Source: Adiantum capillus-veneris
Taxonomy: Eukaryota; Streptophyta; Polypodiopsida; Polypodiales; Pteridaceae
Reading direction: 5' to 3'
Length of the DNA stretch: 64,000 bases
NCBI GenBank assembly: GCA_014529385.2
Contig: CM043969.1
Span: 27,049,946 to 27,113,945 of the forward strand
The notes beneath the pieces were generated by a model. It ran no database searches, was not told the origin of the DNA, and saw only the letters and a list, made by a program, of their open reading frames with translations. The translations under genes and the position numbers were made by a program. Positions within the stretch are counted from its first letter, which is position 1, and the number at the start of each line of letters is the position of its first letter. Below, piece by piece: positions 20,551 to 33,376 of the stretch.

Positions 20551-22440
20551 ATGCATGTTTTTTCTCTTTTTTATAGTGGGATGGAAGGTTTGTTTTCAAT
20601 GTTGGCCTTTCTCTTTCTCTTCGTCATTGAGATCAAGCATTTACTTTTGATGTTTATCTAGGTGATTTATTGAAACCATTAGGAAGCTTCAAGAAAGAGG
20701 AAGGTTTGATATAGCAAAAGGTTGTCCTTTCCATATGGAGGCTCTTTTAATACCCCACCTTGTTTTGATAACACATCCATTGAACATATCAATCATATTT
20801 CTTAGCACCACTATTAAGACGACCATATCAACACTCACAAATTTCCATCTTTTCCATCTCCACCTTGCATCAATCCGTCCCTTCCCACTCGCCTTCTTTT
20901 GGAGCCCCCTCCTTGCCTTTTCTCTAATTCAATCACTCTTTTGGATTTTGTCAATCCTCCTTTCTTCATTGCTCAGACAAACTTGGAAGAGAACATTTTT
21001 TTAGCTTTAAGTAATCAATTTTAATGGGACGACCATCTTGAGAGGTAAGAATTTATGTAGAACCATATGGAGTAAGACTTTGCATAAGATGCCTTTAAAA
21101 AAAGACATCCCACCTTGTACAAGTGTCTCCCTATAAATTTATTCTCAATGACATCATAATATGCTATCCATTCCTTGTCATTCATGCCTATTATATATTG
21201 TTTCACTACTTTGGTAGAAACTTTTAATGTTTATTCATTGCTATGCTATAAACATGAGTTCAACCATGTATTCACAAACACGCATACTCTCATACATATA
21301 AGAATTGTTTTCACACAAAAGACGGCTTTATTAACTATGAAACGTGAACTTAAGCTCCCAACCAAAAAAACTATATATTTCTCAAAAAAGCTCTAATTGA
21401 AAAGCTCACATATTTATTATCCCCTTTTTCATGGAGATAGAGAAATTATGCGAAGAAAGAATGCTAGAGGGTCTATGGAAACAATGTCATAGAAGCCTGT
21501 CTATGCAATGGATTCAAACAGTGAAAAGAGCTCAAACAACTGGAAAAGATTTTATTTGAGATGGGCATGGAGACAGAGGGACAAAAAATTGATGTGAATG
21601 CACATTCCATGGATGAGGAGCTCCATGATAATAATGAGATAAGAGAGGCCATTATAGACACTATGGGTGGATATGGTTTTGATGATTTTGAGGTTTTTTT
21701 TTGCAAAGGGCCATTGGGCAATAAGACGGATGCCTCAAAATGTATTTTGTAAGTGTTTTGGTGTGGTTGAGGGGAGATATAACTTACAAAGATCAAAGGA
21801 AAAACTAGTGGCCATGATGTGCCACACACTAAAGTTAACACCAAACAAGGATTGGAACCACCAGAAAGGCCAACATCTTGGATTGTAGAGAGTGGGACAA
21901 ATGTATCAAAGAAGGAGCATGCCGGTTGGCTTGGGGTAGATTTTGTGATAGGAGTTCCTTTTCTAAAGGTTTTCAAGGAAGGAGAGATAGTTAAAACCTC
22001 AAGCAAGCGTAGAAAAAAGTGGAGATTTGGTGTCTTTAAGAAGGCATCACGTATGGATGCTTGTTTCCTGCAAGAGATAAATTTGGCACCTAATCATGAT
22101 GCCCTATTTAAGATCTCAACTCAAGATGTACATGATGTGCTTGCGGCTATGGAGCCCTAGTGCACACACCCAGATTTTCAAGGAAGAAAGAAGGCAAAGA
22201 GGCCTTATGTGGCTTGTAAGAACGTATACAATATCTACACACAAATCCTTGGGCTGGATGGTAAGCAACATACTTGCGGGGGGGGGGGAGGGGGGGCGGT
22301 GGGGGGGTCATGTAGAAGGATATGTGTCTATCATGCGCATTCAATAGTAGGGACTATTTAAATCTATTCTTTTCCACATTTGCACATAAAGAAGGGGGTT
22401 ACTAGAAGGATCTTGGAAAAAAATTCACAATTGAATAGAA
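20551..22440. other. Gene-poor spacer
   Basis: Apart from the fragment at 21561-22160 I see no gene. It is AT-rich, with an impure G tract at 22278-22308. Confidence 0.5.
21561..22160 (+). pseudogene. Unrecognised gene fragment in shifting frames
   Basis: Three overlapping plus-strand frames read as plausible protein: an acidic stretch (EELHDNNEIREAIID), then a Cys-containing stretch, then a 113-codon end with WIVESGTNVSKKEHAGWLGVDF and a Lys/Arg run (SSKRRKKWRFGVFKK). The even composition and abrupt frame changes look like a decayed gene or element protein. I do not recognise the family and see no homologue elsewhere in the window. Confidence 0.35.
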
Positions 22441-22503
22441 AAGGGGTCCCTTTTATTAGTTAAGAAATTACAGACAAGGGGTTTTATAAACAAGCCTTAA
22501 ACG

Positions 22504-23536
22504 CTGAGGCGGTCCGGGGCGGGCAACAAGAGAGGCGACCTCTAAACACCCCTCAAGGCTCCCGTGCTGCTCAATTGGGGCTGGGGCAACCACAAGCACA
22601 ACACAACAACACTGCCCACAGCCAAACCCAAACAAGATAGGGGCACCACCTAGTTATGGTATGCGAACTAGGACGCAAGAGAGATTTTGGCACAACCAAG
22701 AAGATGCACCACACAACACACACAAGCAACCTCACACCAAGACACACATGAAATGGACCAGAGAGAGCTAGAGCAAAGGGAAGAGAGGGAGGAAAGGATC
22801 TTGCGTAATACCTTATTTGTGACTTGCAAATGGAGATGGTTCGTTATGATGCTATCATAGAACTTGTACAAAACTCACTCAATGCTTAGTGATTGCTAAA
22901 CATTGCCAAAACACACACACACACTGTCTTAGGGTGTGGGAGACCTCTCACCACAATACCCTCTTACAATGGACAAAAAAATGGCAATGAAAAACACACT
23001 AAAACACTTTCTAAAATCAAGATCAACCGATAAAAACTCAAAATACACAAGTCACCTTGAATTCACCAAACCGTATTGCACAAATGGAAGGACGAAGATT
23101 TGAACGTCGAATCACGCCTTTGATGCACCAAACCTCAATTTATTGATGATGAAGGAGCATATACAATAGTGGTTTTGAGATTTGTGGAACTCACGCTCTC
23201 TCACTTCCAATGTGTAGCTTGAAGGTTTCTCTCACACCAAGAGTGAAGCTCACAAGTGGTTGCTACACCTAAGTCTCTCCTCACGCATAGAGTGTTGGGG
23301 TGCTATGTGAGCTATTGGAGGTTGTTTTACAAGAAGGAGAGGGGCCTATTTATAGGTTGGAGACCCCTCATTAAGATTATTAGAAATCCTAATTTACGAG
23401 CTAACAAATCAGGATTATGATTTTTTTGAATATCAAAACATTGCGGGCCTTCTTTGTCTGCTTGAGTCATGGATGTGGGCTCAAAAGAGAGCATTATTGA
23501 TGGTGAATAATGTGAAAGTAGAGTTTTAAGTAAGGG

Positions 23537-23587
<51 letters not shown>

Positions 23588-24490
23588 ACTTTGTACATGT
23601 CTTGAGGTGAGGTGTCTTTTATGGTTAGGTCAATACTATTTTGTGTTAGTATGTTAGTGGTTAGTGTTAGTAATCACTAGAAAGTTAATGATATATTTAC
23701 AATGGGTAGAATGGGGTGGATGGTTGAAGTAAGAGGGGTGAATTAAAAGAGAATCATTGAGATGGTGAAGCTTTGAAGAAGCTTGAACTCACCCTTGTGT
23801 AGATTGTGAAAAAAATGACCGCTGGTCTTCTTCTTCTTCTTCGCTTCTTTACGTCGCCGCCACGGTTGACCACCACGATGAAAAGAGAATTTGTTGATGA
23901 AAAATCCTCAATTTGCAGAAGTTATCATGGTTAAGATGCTGAATTTTAGATATTTTTAGGAGAGGTAAATGAAATTGTAACATAGAAGCAATAGAGAGAG
24001 ACATGGAGAGGGTGTATGTATGTAGAGGTTCATAAAAGAACTATAGGGATGAGAGAGAAGGGTAATGGTGAAGAGGGTGGAAGAAGCCATGGAAATTGTA
24101 GGTTTGAGTGAGGGAAGGAGAGGGAGGGATGTGTAAGAGTGAGTAGGTGTGTGGAAGGGTGAGAGAAGACTAAGGGCTACTTGTGAGAAAAGTGGGCAGA
24201 CTGGGGTCCACTCAAAAAATCATAGCTCACCGCTGGTTGCTCCAAAAATCATGAAAAAATTTGAGGTGATTATTCAGAGCGTGGGATAAATTTTTTCTTT
24301 TGACCACCGCTCCAAATTCGAAGTGGAGATAGGTGCCAAAATTCTCACCAAAAAGCCTATTTTTTATGCCTGCAAAAGTCTTTTAGTGGCCCCCTCCTTT
24401 GTTGAATTTGTACAATGCATCCAAGAGTGAGCCCCTCCTTTGTCATATTATAATACAAAGCATCCAAGTTGCCCTTGACCCATGCATGGA
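22504..24490 (-). repeat. 2-kb repeat unit U1, possibly an LTR
   Basis: It shares ordered blocks with 24792-26740: the opening TGAGGCGGTCCGGGGCGGGC with GGCTCCCGTGCTGCTCAA and GGGGCACCACCTAG, a middle CTGTCTTA...CCTCTTACA block, and the end AATCATAGCTCAC...ATCCAAGAGTGAGCC. The minus strand has CCTATAAATAGG (plus 23345-23356) like a promoter. Both units hold a GA tract, at different places. About 2-kb repeats with a TATA box suggest LTRs of an unidentified element, but no coding interior or primer site was found. Confidence 0.55.
23539..23585. repeat. (GA)n microsatellite
   Basis: An uninterrupted GA run of about 46 bp within repeat unit U1, preceded by a short G run. Confidence 0.95.
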
Positions 24491-24791
24491 GGGGGATTAT
24501 TGGTGAATAAAGAAATATATACATGGTGGGACTAGTGTATGGACTATTCATGGACTTTAGCTCAATGAGCACATGGTGTTAAAATAATGAGTAAAAATAA
24601 TAATAAAAATATGGAGGAGTTATGGATATGGAAAGATATTGGAATCATATGATATGGTCCCTCCTTGAATTATTTTGGGTGAAAGAGGAAAAGGTATGCA
24701 AGTAAATAATATAATAAACGTAACCAATGAGTAGAAATCAATTTTTTGTTTTCACGAGGGTGAGGGTGAAAATGTGGGAGTGATTTGTATT

Positions 24792-25049
24792 GAGGCGGTC
24801 CGGGGCGGGCAACAAGAAGAGCAACCTCTAGACACCCTTCAAGGCTCCCGTGCTGCTCAATGGGGCTGGGGCACAACACAACACAAACCAAAACAACAAA
24901 CCCCCAGCCAAATCCCAACTACACAAGGGGCACCACCTAGTTTAAGAGCGAACTAGGACGCAAAAGAGGAGAATCGTTAGAGCAACCCACAAACAAGCAA
25001 GGAATTTACACTAACCCTAACACCAATGGAACACTCTCACACACTAAAA

Positions 25050-25101
<52 letters not shown>

Positions 25102-26740
25102 TGCTCGGGCTGCTTTGAAACGTATCGGCAATGATCAAGCAAACACAATTATATATGTAAGAAAGAGAGAAAAAGGGGAGAGGGTGCTTGTTGCATTAAT
25201 ACCTTCTTACAAATCTGTCATGACAAATCAAAGTGAGATTAGTATTTGTTCAACATAGCTTGCGTAAATTTCACCACAACGCATCATAAGAAAAACCACC
25301 CCAATCACTGTCTTAAGGCCAGGGGAGTCCTCTCCACCCTGTCACCCTCTTACAGTATGTGGGATTTATGGCTAGATTGATGACAACACCCGAGACAAGC
25401 TATCAAGAACTTAACAAAAAAACACCAAGACACTTACGCATCATTGTTGTCCATTACTTCACGTTGGAAGGGAGACAAAGTATCCAAGCTTAGTCCAAAT
25501 CCACCCTCCTTGATTCAGCAAATGTTGGGCTTACACTAGTAGGAGAAATGATAGATTTCCTACTCTCAATTGAATGAACACTCTCTCTCTTACAAATGGC
25601 ATAGAGTTCCCTTGCTAATCCCCTATTACAACACATGCACATGCATAAGACAATGAGCTTCCACTCAAGAGCTCCTTCTAGAGAGGTTGAGCTTGGCTTC
25701 TCAAGCTATAGCATAGTGCTCTTGCTTATGGCTCCCCCCTTTTGTGCTAGCTACACCCTCCTTTTATAGCAATTTTGAAGGCTAGGGTTACTCCTCTAAC
25801 CATGGTTGGGTTAGATTTTCAGCAATTTATCTAATTTCTTTTGCTTGGAATTATCAAGAAGTTGGTGGGGAAAAGAGAGAGGAGAGAAATGGAGGTGATA
25901 GGACTTTTCATAGTGGGTTAGTGTTAGTAGAGTTAGTATTAATTTACAAATGGAATTGGATATTTACAATGGGAGTATCCATGTAGGATACAAATAAGGA
26001 AGAAAAACTCTTAAGAGGTAAGAAAAGGTGGATTTCTTACAAGGTTGATGCTCCAAGTGTCTTGAGTAGGGCCAATTTTGATGCTTGTTGACGGTCCACT
26101 AGCTTTGACGGTACATTTTTTCTCCACTCTTGACCTTCCTTGAGAGACAAGGTAATCGAAGCTAAGTAATCAACCACCATGATGCTGTCTTTTAAGAGAA
26201 GAGGCTGAATTTTGTGGTTTTTTTGATAGATATGGGTAATTTGGAGGAGGAAAAATAAAACTAGGTGGTCAATTTTGGAATGGAATTGTGTGTGGGAGGT
26301 ATGAGTTCACCATGGTTTCTCTTATTCTTCAAGGTTGAGGAGAAGGTGAGTAGGGTGCAGAGAGGAGTGGTGAGAGAGGTGGGGATGATGAGTGGAGAAG
26401 TGTGTGTGAAAGAGGAAAATGATAAAGTGGAAGAGAGAGTGTGGCTGCATAGCATGGGAAAACTGGGGTCCACTAATAAAATCATAGCTCACAGCTCGTA
26501 GCTCAAAAAAATATGAAAAAATTTGAGGCAAAATTTTAGCCCACGAGCTACAAATTTTGTTTGTATCACCTTTTCAAATTCGGAGAGCAAGTGAACTTTA
26601 AAAATTCAGCAAAACCGACCGTTTTTTTCCACTGCACAAGGTCCTTGTGGGGTCCTTCTTTGGATGATTCTTTTGAATACCTCCAAGAGTGAGCCTTCCA
26701 TAGTGCATGTATGCATGCCACCTACCCTTGACCTTATTTG
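24792..26740 (-). repeat. 2-kb repeat unit U2, possibly an LTR
   Basis: A diverged direct copy of U1 offset by about 2.29 kb. A minus-strand TATA-like GCTATAAAAGG lies at 25761-25770. The end block GTCCACTAATAAAATCATAG to CCAAGAGTGAGCC aligns with U1. Between the units (24490-24790) I see no gene. Confidence 0.55.
25053..25098. repeat. (GA)n microsatellite
   Basis: An uninterrupted GA run of about 46 bp inside repeat unit U2. Confidence 0.95.
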
Positions 26741-28810
26741 GTAGGTCTATAATTGAAGATATTGTTGAGATCATGATATAAGTGAATAGTACAACTAAGA
26801 AAATCAAATATTGAGGGGTCTAAAAAATATGTACATGTCAAATATAAATAATATAAGTGGAAAAAATATAAAGGGGTCAAAAGAAATCTCTCTCATTATG
26901 AGGCTACCATAAAAAGATAAATATTTTTGGTGTTCTAATTTTTTAGAAAAAAAACAAAATAGATGTAGGAAGGGAAAAATCACAATAGTGAAAAAATATA
27001 CACATAAATAAAACTAGTTTTTTTGGATTTTCGTTGGGGTGGAGTTACACCAAATATAAGAGAAGCTTACATGAAAATATTTCTATATGGAATAAAGAGT
27101 ATGAAAAATGGTAAGAAAAATTGTGGTAATGGTGAGGCAATGTACAGAGCATAAATAACACACACCTAGGTAGAAATATTTAAATAAATACCAAAATAAT
27201 TATGAAAAATATTTTTATTTAGGCCCTATATACAATGCAATATTTACACACAAATGGGCCATAATATACTTATATTTTTTTTTTAAAATTTATTTTTGGC
27301 TCAACTAGCCCAATGACTAGCTAATTGAGGGTTTTTTAAGAAGATATGGGAAAAGTCCCGTGACTCACGCACGCCTATGTACAGTGAAATGGTAGGGATA
27401 GCCACAGTGTTTGGGTGATTTTGGTAGGGTGAGGTAACTCACTGTGGCAATTACAAAGAGCCGAAAAACGGCTATCAGTATAAAGGAAAAATATGAGATT
27501 AGAGTATGTACATATTGGCAAAAAATATAATTATGGTGTAAGAGGATGAAAGAAGGTGTACATAGGTTTAATAAAATACACACCTAAGTAAAAATATTTA
27601 AATAAAATACCAAAATAATTATAAAAAATCCCTATATTTAGGCCATATATACAATGAAATATTTACACACAAAGAGGCCATAATATACTTTTATTTTTTT
27701 ATTTTTTTTATTTTTTTTGGCTCAACTAGCCCAGTGACTAGCTAGCTGAGGGTTTTTAAGAAGATATAGGAAAAGCCCCCTAACTCACACACGCCTATGT
27801 ACAGGGAAATGGTAGGGATAGCCATAGCGTTTGGGTGAATTTGGTAGGGTAAGATAACTCACTATGGCAATTACAGAGAGCCGAAAAACGGCTATCAACG
27901 CATGCGATATACAGGTTTTACATAAAGTGTCCCTCTTGAGGCAGCATATGAATATACATCAACCACTACATGAAAGAGAGTTCACATTCGTCTTAAGTAA
28001 ACCTCAATAGTTGATGTTTTTAGACAACTGGAGAAGAAGGAGCTCTCAACAGCTTGCACAATCTTGAAGCTTGTGCAAGTGTTTTACATTTTGGTTGTGA
28101 TGTGTACACTTTGTGAGGGATGTATTTTTTTGCACTTGTAATAGCTCCTCAATGACATGCTTGTTACCTTGTCTAATGTGAAAACTAAAAACCTTAATTT
28201 TAAGGCTTTTAGTGGATTTTTCTTTGGAATGCTTGTATTGTTTGTAGGTTGTGCAAATTTGTTTTGAGTATTTAACTATGGCAGGTGCAAATAATACAGT
28301 TTGTGTGGAGGCCTTGTGTATGACTCTGCAAACATGACATGCATGGAATATTAGGTTGTAGTTTACTTTTGTTTTCATACGCTAATGCTGTTGTGGTGAA
28401 GGAATTGGAGTATATAGATCATGTTTTAGTCATTTCATTATACAATACTCTACTTTGAGCATGCAACCTAAAAAGAGCTAAACTATGTGAGAAAGCTCTA
28501 AATGAAAAGCTTTGCACTTGGTTTATTTTCTTTGGCATCTTATGCATGATTTTTAGTGATGGAAACTTAGGTTGATAAACTTTTTGCTTCGAGTTCCATT
28601 GCATTGTCAATGGTGTGGCTCTTGACATAGAGGCTATTATGGAAGTTGGATGGAGGCTCGTCGAGGGTAAAGTTCTCTTGCGAGGTTGATCTTCTTCAGT
28701 ATTTACCTTATCTTTACCTTTTTTCACGATGGTTGGAGATTTATTCTCCGCATGGATTTAAGAAGCTTCATGGACTCTTACATTGTCATTGTTGAAGCTT
28801 TTGACTGTTG
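26741..28810. other. AT-rich gene-free stretch
   Basis: No supported gene. It contains the tandem duplication at 27140-27900. Short frames at 28046-28378 and 28419-28727 (minus) are Lys/Ser-rich without a recognisable domain and may be decayed 3' parts of the element to the right. Confidence 0.5.
27140..27900 (+). repeat. Tandem direct duplication, period about 420 bp
   Basis: 27140-27480 and 27558-27900 share long blocks: CACCTAGGTAGAAATATTTA, GGCTCAACTAGCCCA, CACGCCTATGTACAG and a closing GAGCCGAAAAACGGCTATCA with a short perfect hairpin (GCCG-AAAAA-CGGC). The copies are about 85-90% alike by eye. No coding content. Confidence 0.8.
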
Positions 28811-29717
28811 TCAAAAGAAGATGTTTCTCCAGTTTTCTATCAGGACCAGACTCTCCTTGATGTGATGGGAGTCAATTATGTGGAAATTATCCTTGTACTC
28901 CCGAGTACTGAACTTGAGTACGGCTTCTGCCACTACAAAGCTAGGAATCGGCATTTTGGAGCTTGTGTACACTATCTCCTCTAGCTCGATGATTGTTGGA
29001 TTTTCCATCATTGTCCATGTACCAAAAGACATTAAATTCTTTGTTGCATAAGGATCTATCACAAATGAACATGTGATTTTAAGTTTTGTTTCTCCACATA
29101 TGGTGAATTTGATCTTCGCAAGAGAAAATCGATCATCTTAATTATCCTTGTTCTTCTCTCGATCTGGTGTTTATCGAACTTGACATTGAACTTTGAAACT
29201 TTTCTCCTTCACCTACTTTCTTTTACGCGTTTTTTGGAGTCTGCTATTTTGAAACAGCTTTTGTTGATTCTTTAGATATGTTGATGATGACATACTCTCA
29301 TAGTTGCTCTGCTTCTTTTGTTTGCACTTTGGCATCATGCTCCATGATGTAGCTATCTATCTCACCTTTTCTGCTTTCATACTCACAAACTTTATTAGCT
29401 TTCTTCAACACCTTTATCGTAAATAAGGGAGTTATGTCATAGCCATTTGAAAGTTTGTCTTCAACATTATGTGGAAGATCCCATATAAAAACTTCTTCCA
29501 CAATTGGTTTGCAGTATCTTACCAGTTTTGTTTCAATAGCTTCAAAGAGGTTTTCAATTTCTTGGATTGCCAAAACCATTAGAAAGGGTCTTATGTCATA
29601 GCCATTTTTGTTGCAAAATGTGGTGATGGTCACGTCATTTATGCAGACATCAAGAGTGGCTTGTATTTGATCCCATCCAACAGGTTCAAATAACTCCTCT
29701 TGGAATGGTTCCTTCAT
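28811..29717 (-). pseudogene. Protease-downstream linker region, element 3
   Basis: 29298-29717 aligns with the tail of the element 4 protease ORF: both have a TLDVC motif, then a K/N-x-GYD motif. It also carries a second GYD-containing repeat absent there (NGYDIRPFL and NGYDITPLF), suggesting an internal duplication. 28811-29062 continues as acidic, hydrophobic-patterned sequence I cannot assign. It would link protease and RT, which are no longer joined here. Confidence 0.5.
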
Positions 29718-29831
29718 GTAGTAGTCATCTTCTATTGCATGCTCGAGACTGCAATCCTCCTTTCTAAGACTCCATCATTCTGATGCTTTGTACATCCAAA
29801 CGTGAGTATCCTTCACTACTCAAGCTAGTAA

Positions 29832-30436
29832 CTACATTCCGTCGTCCGTAGTGATAGAAAAGTCTTCTATCAGAGTTTGGTTTACATCCCTATAACTATG
29901 ATCCTTGGTGTTAACCTTGGTTGTGACACCCTTATGCCGCAAATAGAGATGGTCGTATCCCCAATCTTGAATCATTCTAAGTTGACGCATAAAGGGTCGT
30001 TCCATAATAACTTCAAAGTTGTTGCATTTTTCAAAGTCAACTACAACAAAAGTGTGTTTGTACTCTATTCCATAGGAGGATACAATAACTTGGTTCAACA
30101 TTCCTAAGGTCTCTCTACATATCCATCTGCTAGTTGCAACTTCAAGTGCGATTTTTTGAGAGCTGGTTTTCCCCATTTCTCCCAGATTTCTTTTGTAGCC
30201 ATGGCTATTCCAGCCTCCCTATCAAGTATGGCTATTGTTTTTACTCCTATATACTCGAGTGGTAAGGTGGTATTTCCTTCTTCTCCTTTGCAATAGTCAC
30301 CCACCTTATTCATTGATACAAGCTTTGCTTTTGGTCTCTCAGGTGAAGTTTCACCCATGTTGTCATCTAAGGGGATGTCTTGAGATGAGGGATTTTCACT
30401 CCCATCTTTTCCAGGTGTTTGCCCATTTGGTCCCAT
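29832..30436 (-). pseudogene. Aspartic protease of element 3, broken
   Basis: This retropepsin would process Gag-Pol. The active-site segment reads AILDREAGIAMATKEIW; the element 4 counterpart has DTG in place of DRE, so this copy has lost the catalytic Thr-Gly. A frame change near 30110 leads to the second half, with YGIEYKHTFVVVDFEKCNNF and GYDHLYLRHKG. The preceding residues (NKVGDYCKGEEGNTTLPLEY) match element 4 closely. Confidence 0.75.
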
Positions 30437-30941
30437 AGATGCGGTCTAATTTTCAACAACTTTAAAAGAGTAATCTTGCATTGTATAGGAGAAGACATCA
30501 ATTTGTGCAAGCTTTTGGTATCCATCATTTTTGGTGTGGCTCTCTTTAGATGCTACAGACCCAACATCTCCGTATAAAGATCGTATATCCCCTAGGAAAA
30601 ATTTGTGATCTAGTATTTTTTCAGGGATAAGTGTTGACTATAAAGTAGCACTTTTGTCTTTTTGGTTTGTGATTGTTTCCCATAAGGATTGTGACCATGG
30701 TTCTCATACTTCCGGAATTGGTTGCACCTCCAGAGGTCTATCTTTGTCTATTGTGTCTGTGGCAATTCCAATAGTAAGTGGCTCCTCTTTATCTATTTCC
30801 ACAGGTTTTATTTTATTATCTGGAGTTTGAGTGCAAATTCACAAGTAAGTGATCTTTTTCACATCAGTCACAAAATCCTTGAATTTTGTCTTGTTCACCT
30901 ATGTTGGTTTTTCCTTGTTTTTTTGTGTTTTGTTTTCTCAG

Positions 30942-31910
30942 CTATTGCATTACTGGCCCATAAGTTTTTGAAACTTTAGGCTGTAGTATGGCTTGAGCAG
31001 CTTCGATGAGTCTCTTGTATACTTCCATTCTCATGGTTTCCTCCTCTGGATGCGGATAGGTCATCAATATTCGCTCCAAAGTTTGGTTGTTACTGAGCTT
31101 GCAACATATGCTTGCAATATTGCGTTCAAGTGCTCGTTCACTTTCTCCACCAAGACCAAACCACCTGAGTCGGTCTTGCACTCTTCCACTCCCTTTGCAT
31201 CTTTCTTACTTTATTGCTCATGTTTAAGTAGTTTTTGGTTTGGTTCAGTTCAGTTTTCAAAGCAATTTTCTCTTGCAGCCTCTTCTCTTATTTTATCCCG
31301 TTTGGCTTTCCAAGATTTTCTTCTAGTTCTCACCGATATGTTCTTGATTTCTCTTTGAGGCAGCAATATGTTTTCCTCCTCAACTAGTGCGTTTTTGGTA
31401 GCTTTTTGAGCTTGAGCTTGAGCTTGAGCTCGAGCCATCACCTTTATAGGAATCATCGGTTCTAACTCATATCTGTTTGAAGAAGGTATCACTCCTAGTT
31501 GCATTTCCCTTGTTGTCTGGATTCTTAGCATAGCGTTGAAGTAGATGGTGTCTCCCACATCTGTCACAAAATCCAAAGATTTATATTTGTGGACCCTTGT
31601 TTGGACAACCTTGCACCCAATGGTCACCTCCGCATTCACAGCATGGACCTCTTATTGCATAGCTTGTGGTGCAGCCAATGGTTGTTCTTGCTTGGCTAGA
31701 ATGGTCTTTGAACCATATTCTTGATTGGCTACTAACATGAGAGTATTCACATCCATGAAGTATTGATTTCTCGTTGGTTGTGGAACACGCGTTGGTTGAG
31801 TGTAGTGGAATTTGAACATCTCGCTTTGTTGCAAATTTGCTCTTCAAAGATGAGGCACTACTAGTACCATTGTCTATATCTTCAATCACGTTTGGCCTTA
31901 CAATTGTCAA
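30942..31910 (-). pseudogene. gag C-terminal region with zinc knuckle, element 3
   Basis: The first part (31581-31910) ends with CCECGGDHWVQGCP, a CX2CX3HX4C knuckle that binds element RNA. The next frame (31250-31639) has an Ala/Gln repeat (RAQAQAQAQKA) and a basic KSWKAKRDKIREEAAREN. The last (30942-31181) matches the gag end of element 4 (a TYP-hP motif and a Lys-Arg-Leu-Ile-Glu-Ala-Ala-Gln helix). The three pieces lie in different frames. Confidence 0.7.
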
Positions 31911-32013
31911 CTAGATAAAGAGCTTCTATAGTGACTTGCTCACATGTCGTACATGCTTTCAAGTGTAGGTCCTTTTTTAGGGTTTCATTCCTCAAGCCCT
32001 CTATGAAGAGAAC

Positions 32014-33146
32014 TCATAATATCTCATCTTGAGATAGCTCTCTCACATGACATATCTCTATGTACTGTTTGAAGTGAAACAAAGCTTCCTTGACTCGTTC
32101 ATCTTTTTGTTTGAAAGAGTAGATCCATGACACCGTGTTGTGCTTGATTCCCCTTTTTGAGAACTCCTCTACAAATTTGTGTAAGAGTTTTTCTATGTTT
32201 GGAAAATCATCTCCATTCAGTGGTTGGAACCAACTCAAGGTTGTTCCTTCCAAAGTCAGCTCAAATCCCTCATGCTATGTACGAAAATCCGCAATTTTCT
32301 CAACTCGTAAAACTTGCTTGAAGAGTGAGACATGAGCATATGGATCCCCTAACCCATTGTACTTTGTTTTGAAACATTGGTCCACTTGATATGATCTTAA
32401 TTGTTGTGGTTCAGTCACCAATCTAACCAGTTTGTGATCTCTTGGAAGGATGTCTCTAGCTCTCTCCTCTCGTCTTGAAGAAAATCCCGGTGGAATCCTC
32501 TTTGATGTGTACTCTGGCATCATTTTTGGTTGAAAGTAAGTAGAGATTGGAGTACCCTTGTATGTATATTGTTTTAAGTCAATTGTATCAACAAGTTTGT
32601 ACTCTCACCATACTTATCTACCATCAAAGCTTACACTCCGTGGGCATATGTATACGTGAATGCATAGAGGTTCTTATTGGTGGTCAACTCTCTAGCATTG
32701 TATTATAGAAGATATGTTGATCCCCGTTTGTGAACCTATACAAGACTTTATGAGCATAACCAGTTAGAATTCTCATGCCATCATTGGTTTTGATAAATCT
32801 CATGTTTGATTTGTTGATCACATGATGCCTCTCCTCTAGGTATTCTCTCGATCCCACTGTTGAAGGCATTGTAGCATTTCTTGTGTTTTTCATGTCTCTG
32901 AGCGGAGTAGAAAACCCTAGTGGTGGATGATTTTTCATGGTTAAGGCTCACTCAAAAATCTTATAAGATAGTCTTGAGACAATCCCACTTTGGCTTAGTG
33001 AAACTTATCTCTTTTTTTTCCTGATCTAGCCTCTCAGAAGTCATGTCTTTGTGGTCCTTTGGTCTTTGGAAACTTGCCTTGGGGTACCCTAAAAGTTTGG
33101 AATTAGGAAATCTAAAAAAAATCAGCTTTAAACCTATTGCCTGCAA
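32014..33146 (-). pseudogene. gag capsid region of element 3
   Basis: 32275-32523 has FKTKYNGLGDPYAHVSLFKQ and 32014-32253 has TLSWFQPL, FVEEFSKRGIKHNTVSWIYS and FKQKDERVKEAL, the retrotransposon gag capsid domain. Element 4 has the same blocks (EFSQRGIAHNTVSQIHKFKQ). A frame change near 32260 and stops around 32680 and 32960 break it. The N-terminal frames at 32684-33146 are basic and unassigned. Confidence 0.75.
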
Positions 33147-33376
33147 GCTTTCTTCTTGGCTATACCCGACTCAATTTGGAGTTGTTTATCAAAAGTTGCA
33201 GCAATTTTGGTGAACTACACTTAAAAGAATACTCAAAACAGTTTTAGAACAGGACACAAGAACTTAGGCTTGTGTCTTGGTCTCTAGAATATATTTTTAG
33301 CTCAAACTTGAGATTTGAGATGTTCTCAAGTATGTCTATAAGCTGATCAACTCAGACACCCCCACTATGAGTAGGT

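Noticed and set aside
22504-22680. rRNA-like GC-rich block GGCGGTCCGGGGCGGGC
   Set aside because: It is short, repeated at 24792 as part of a dispersed unit, and does not extend into recognisable rRNA sequence.
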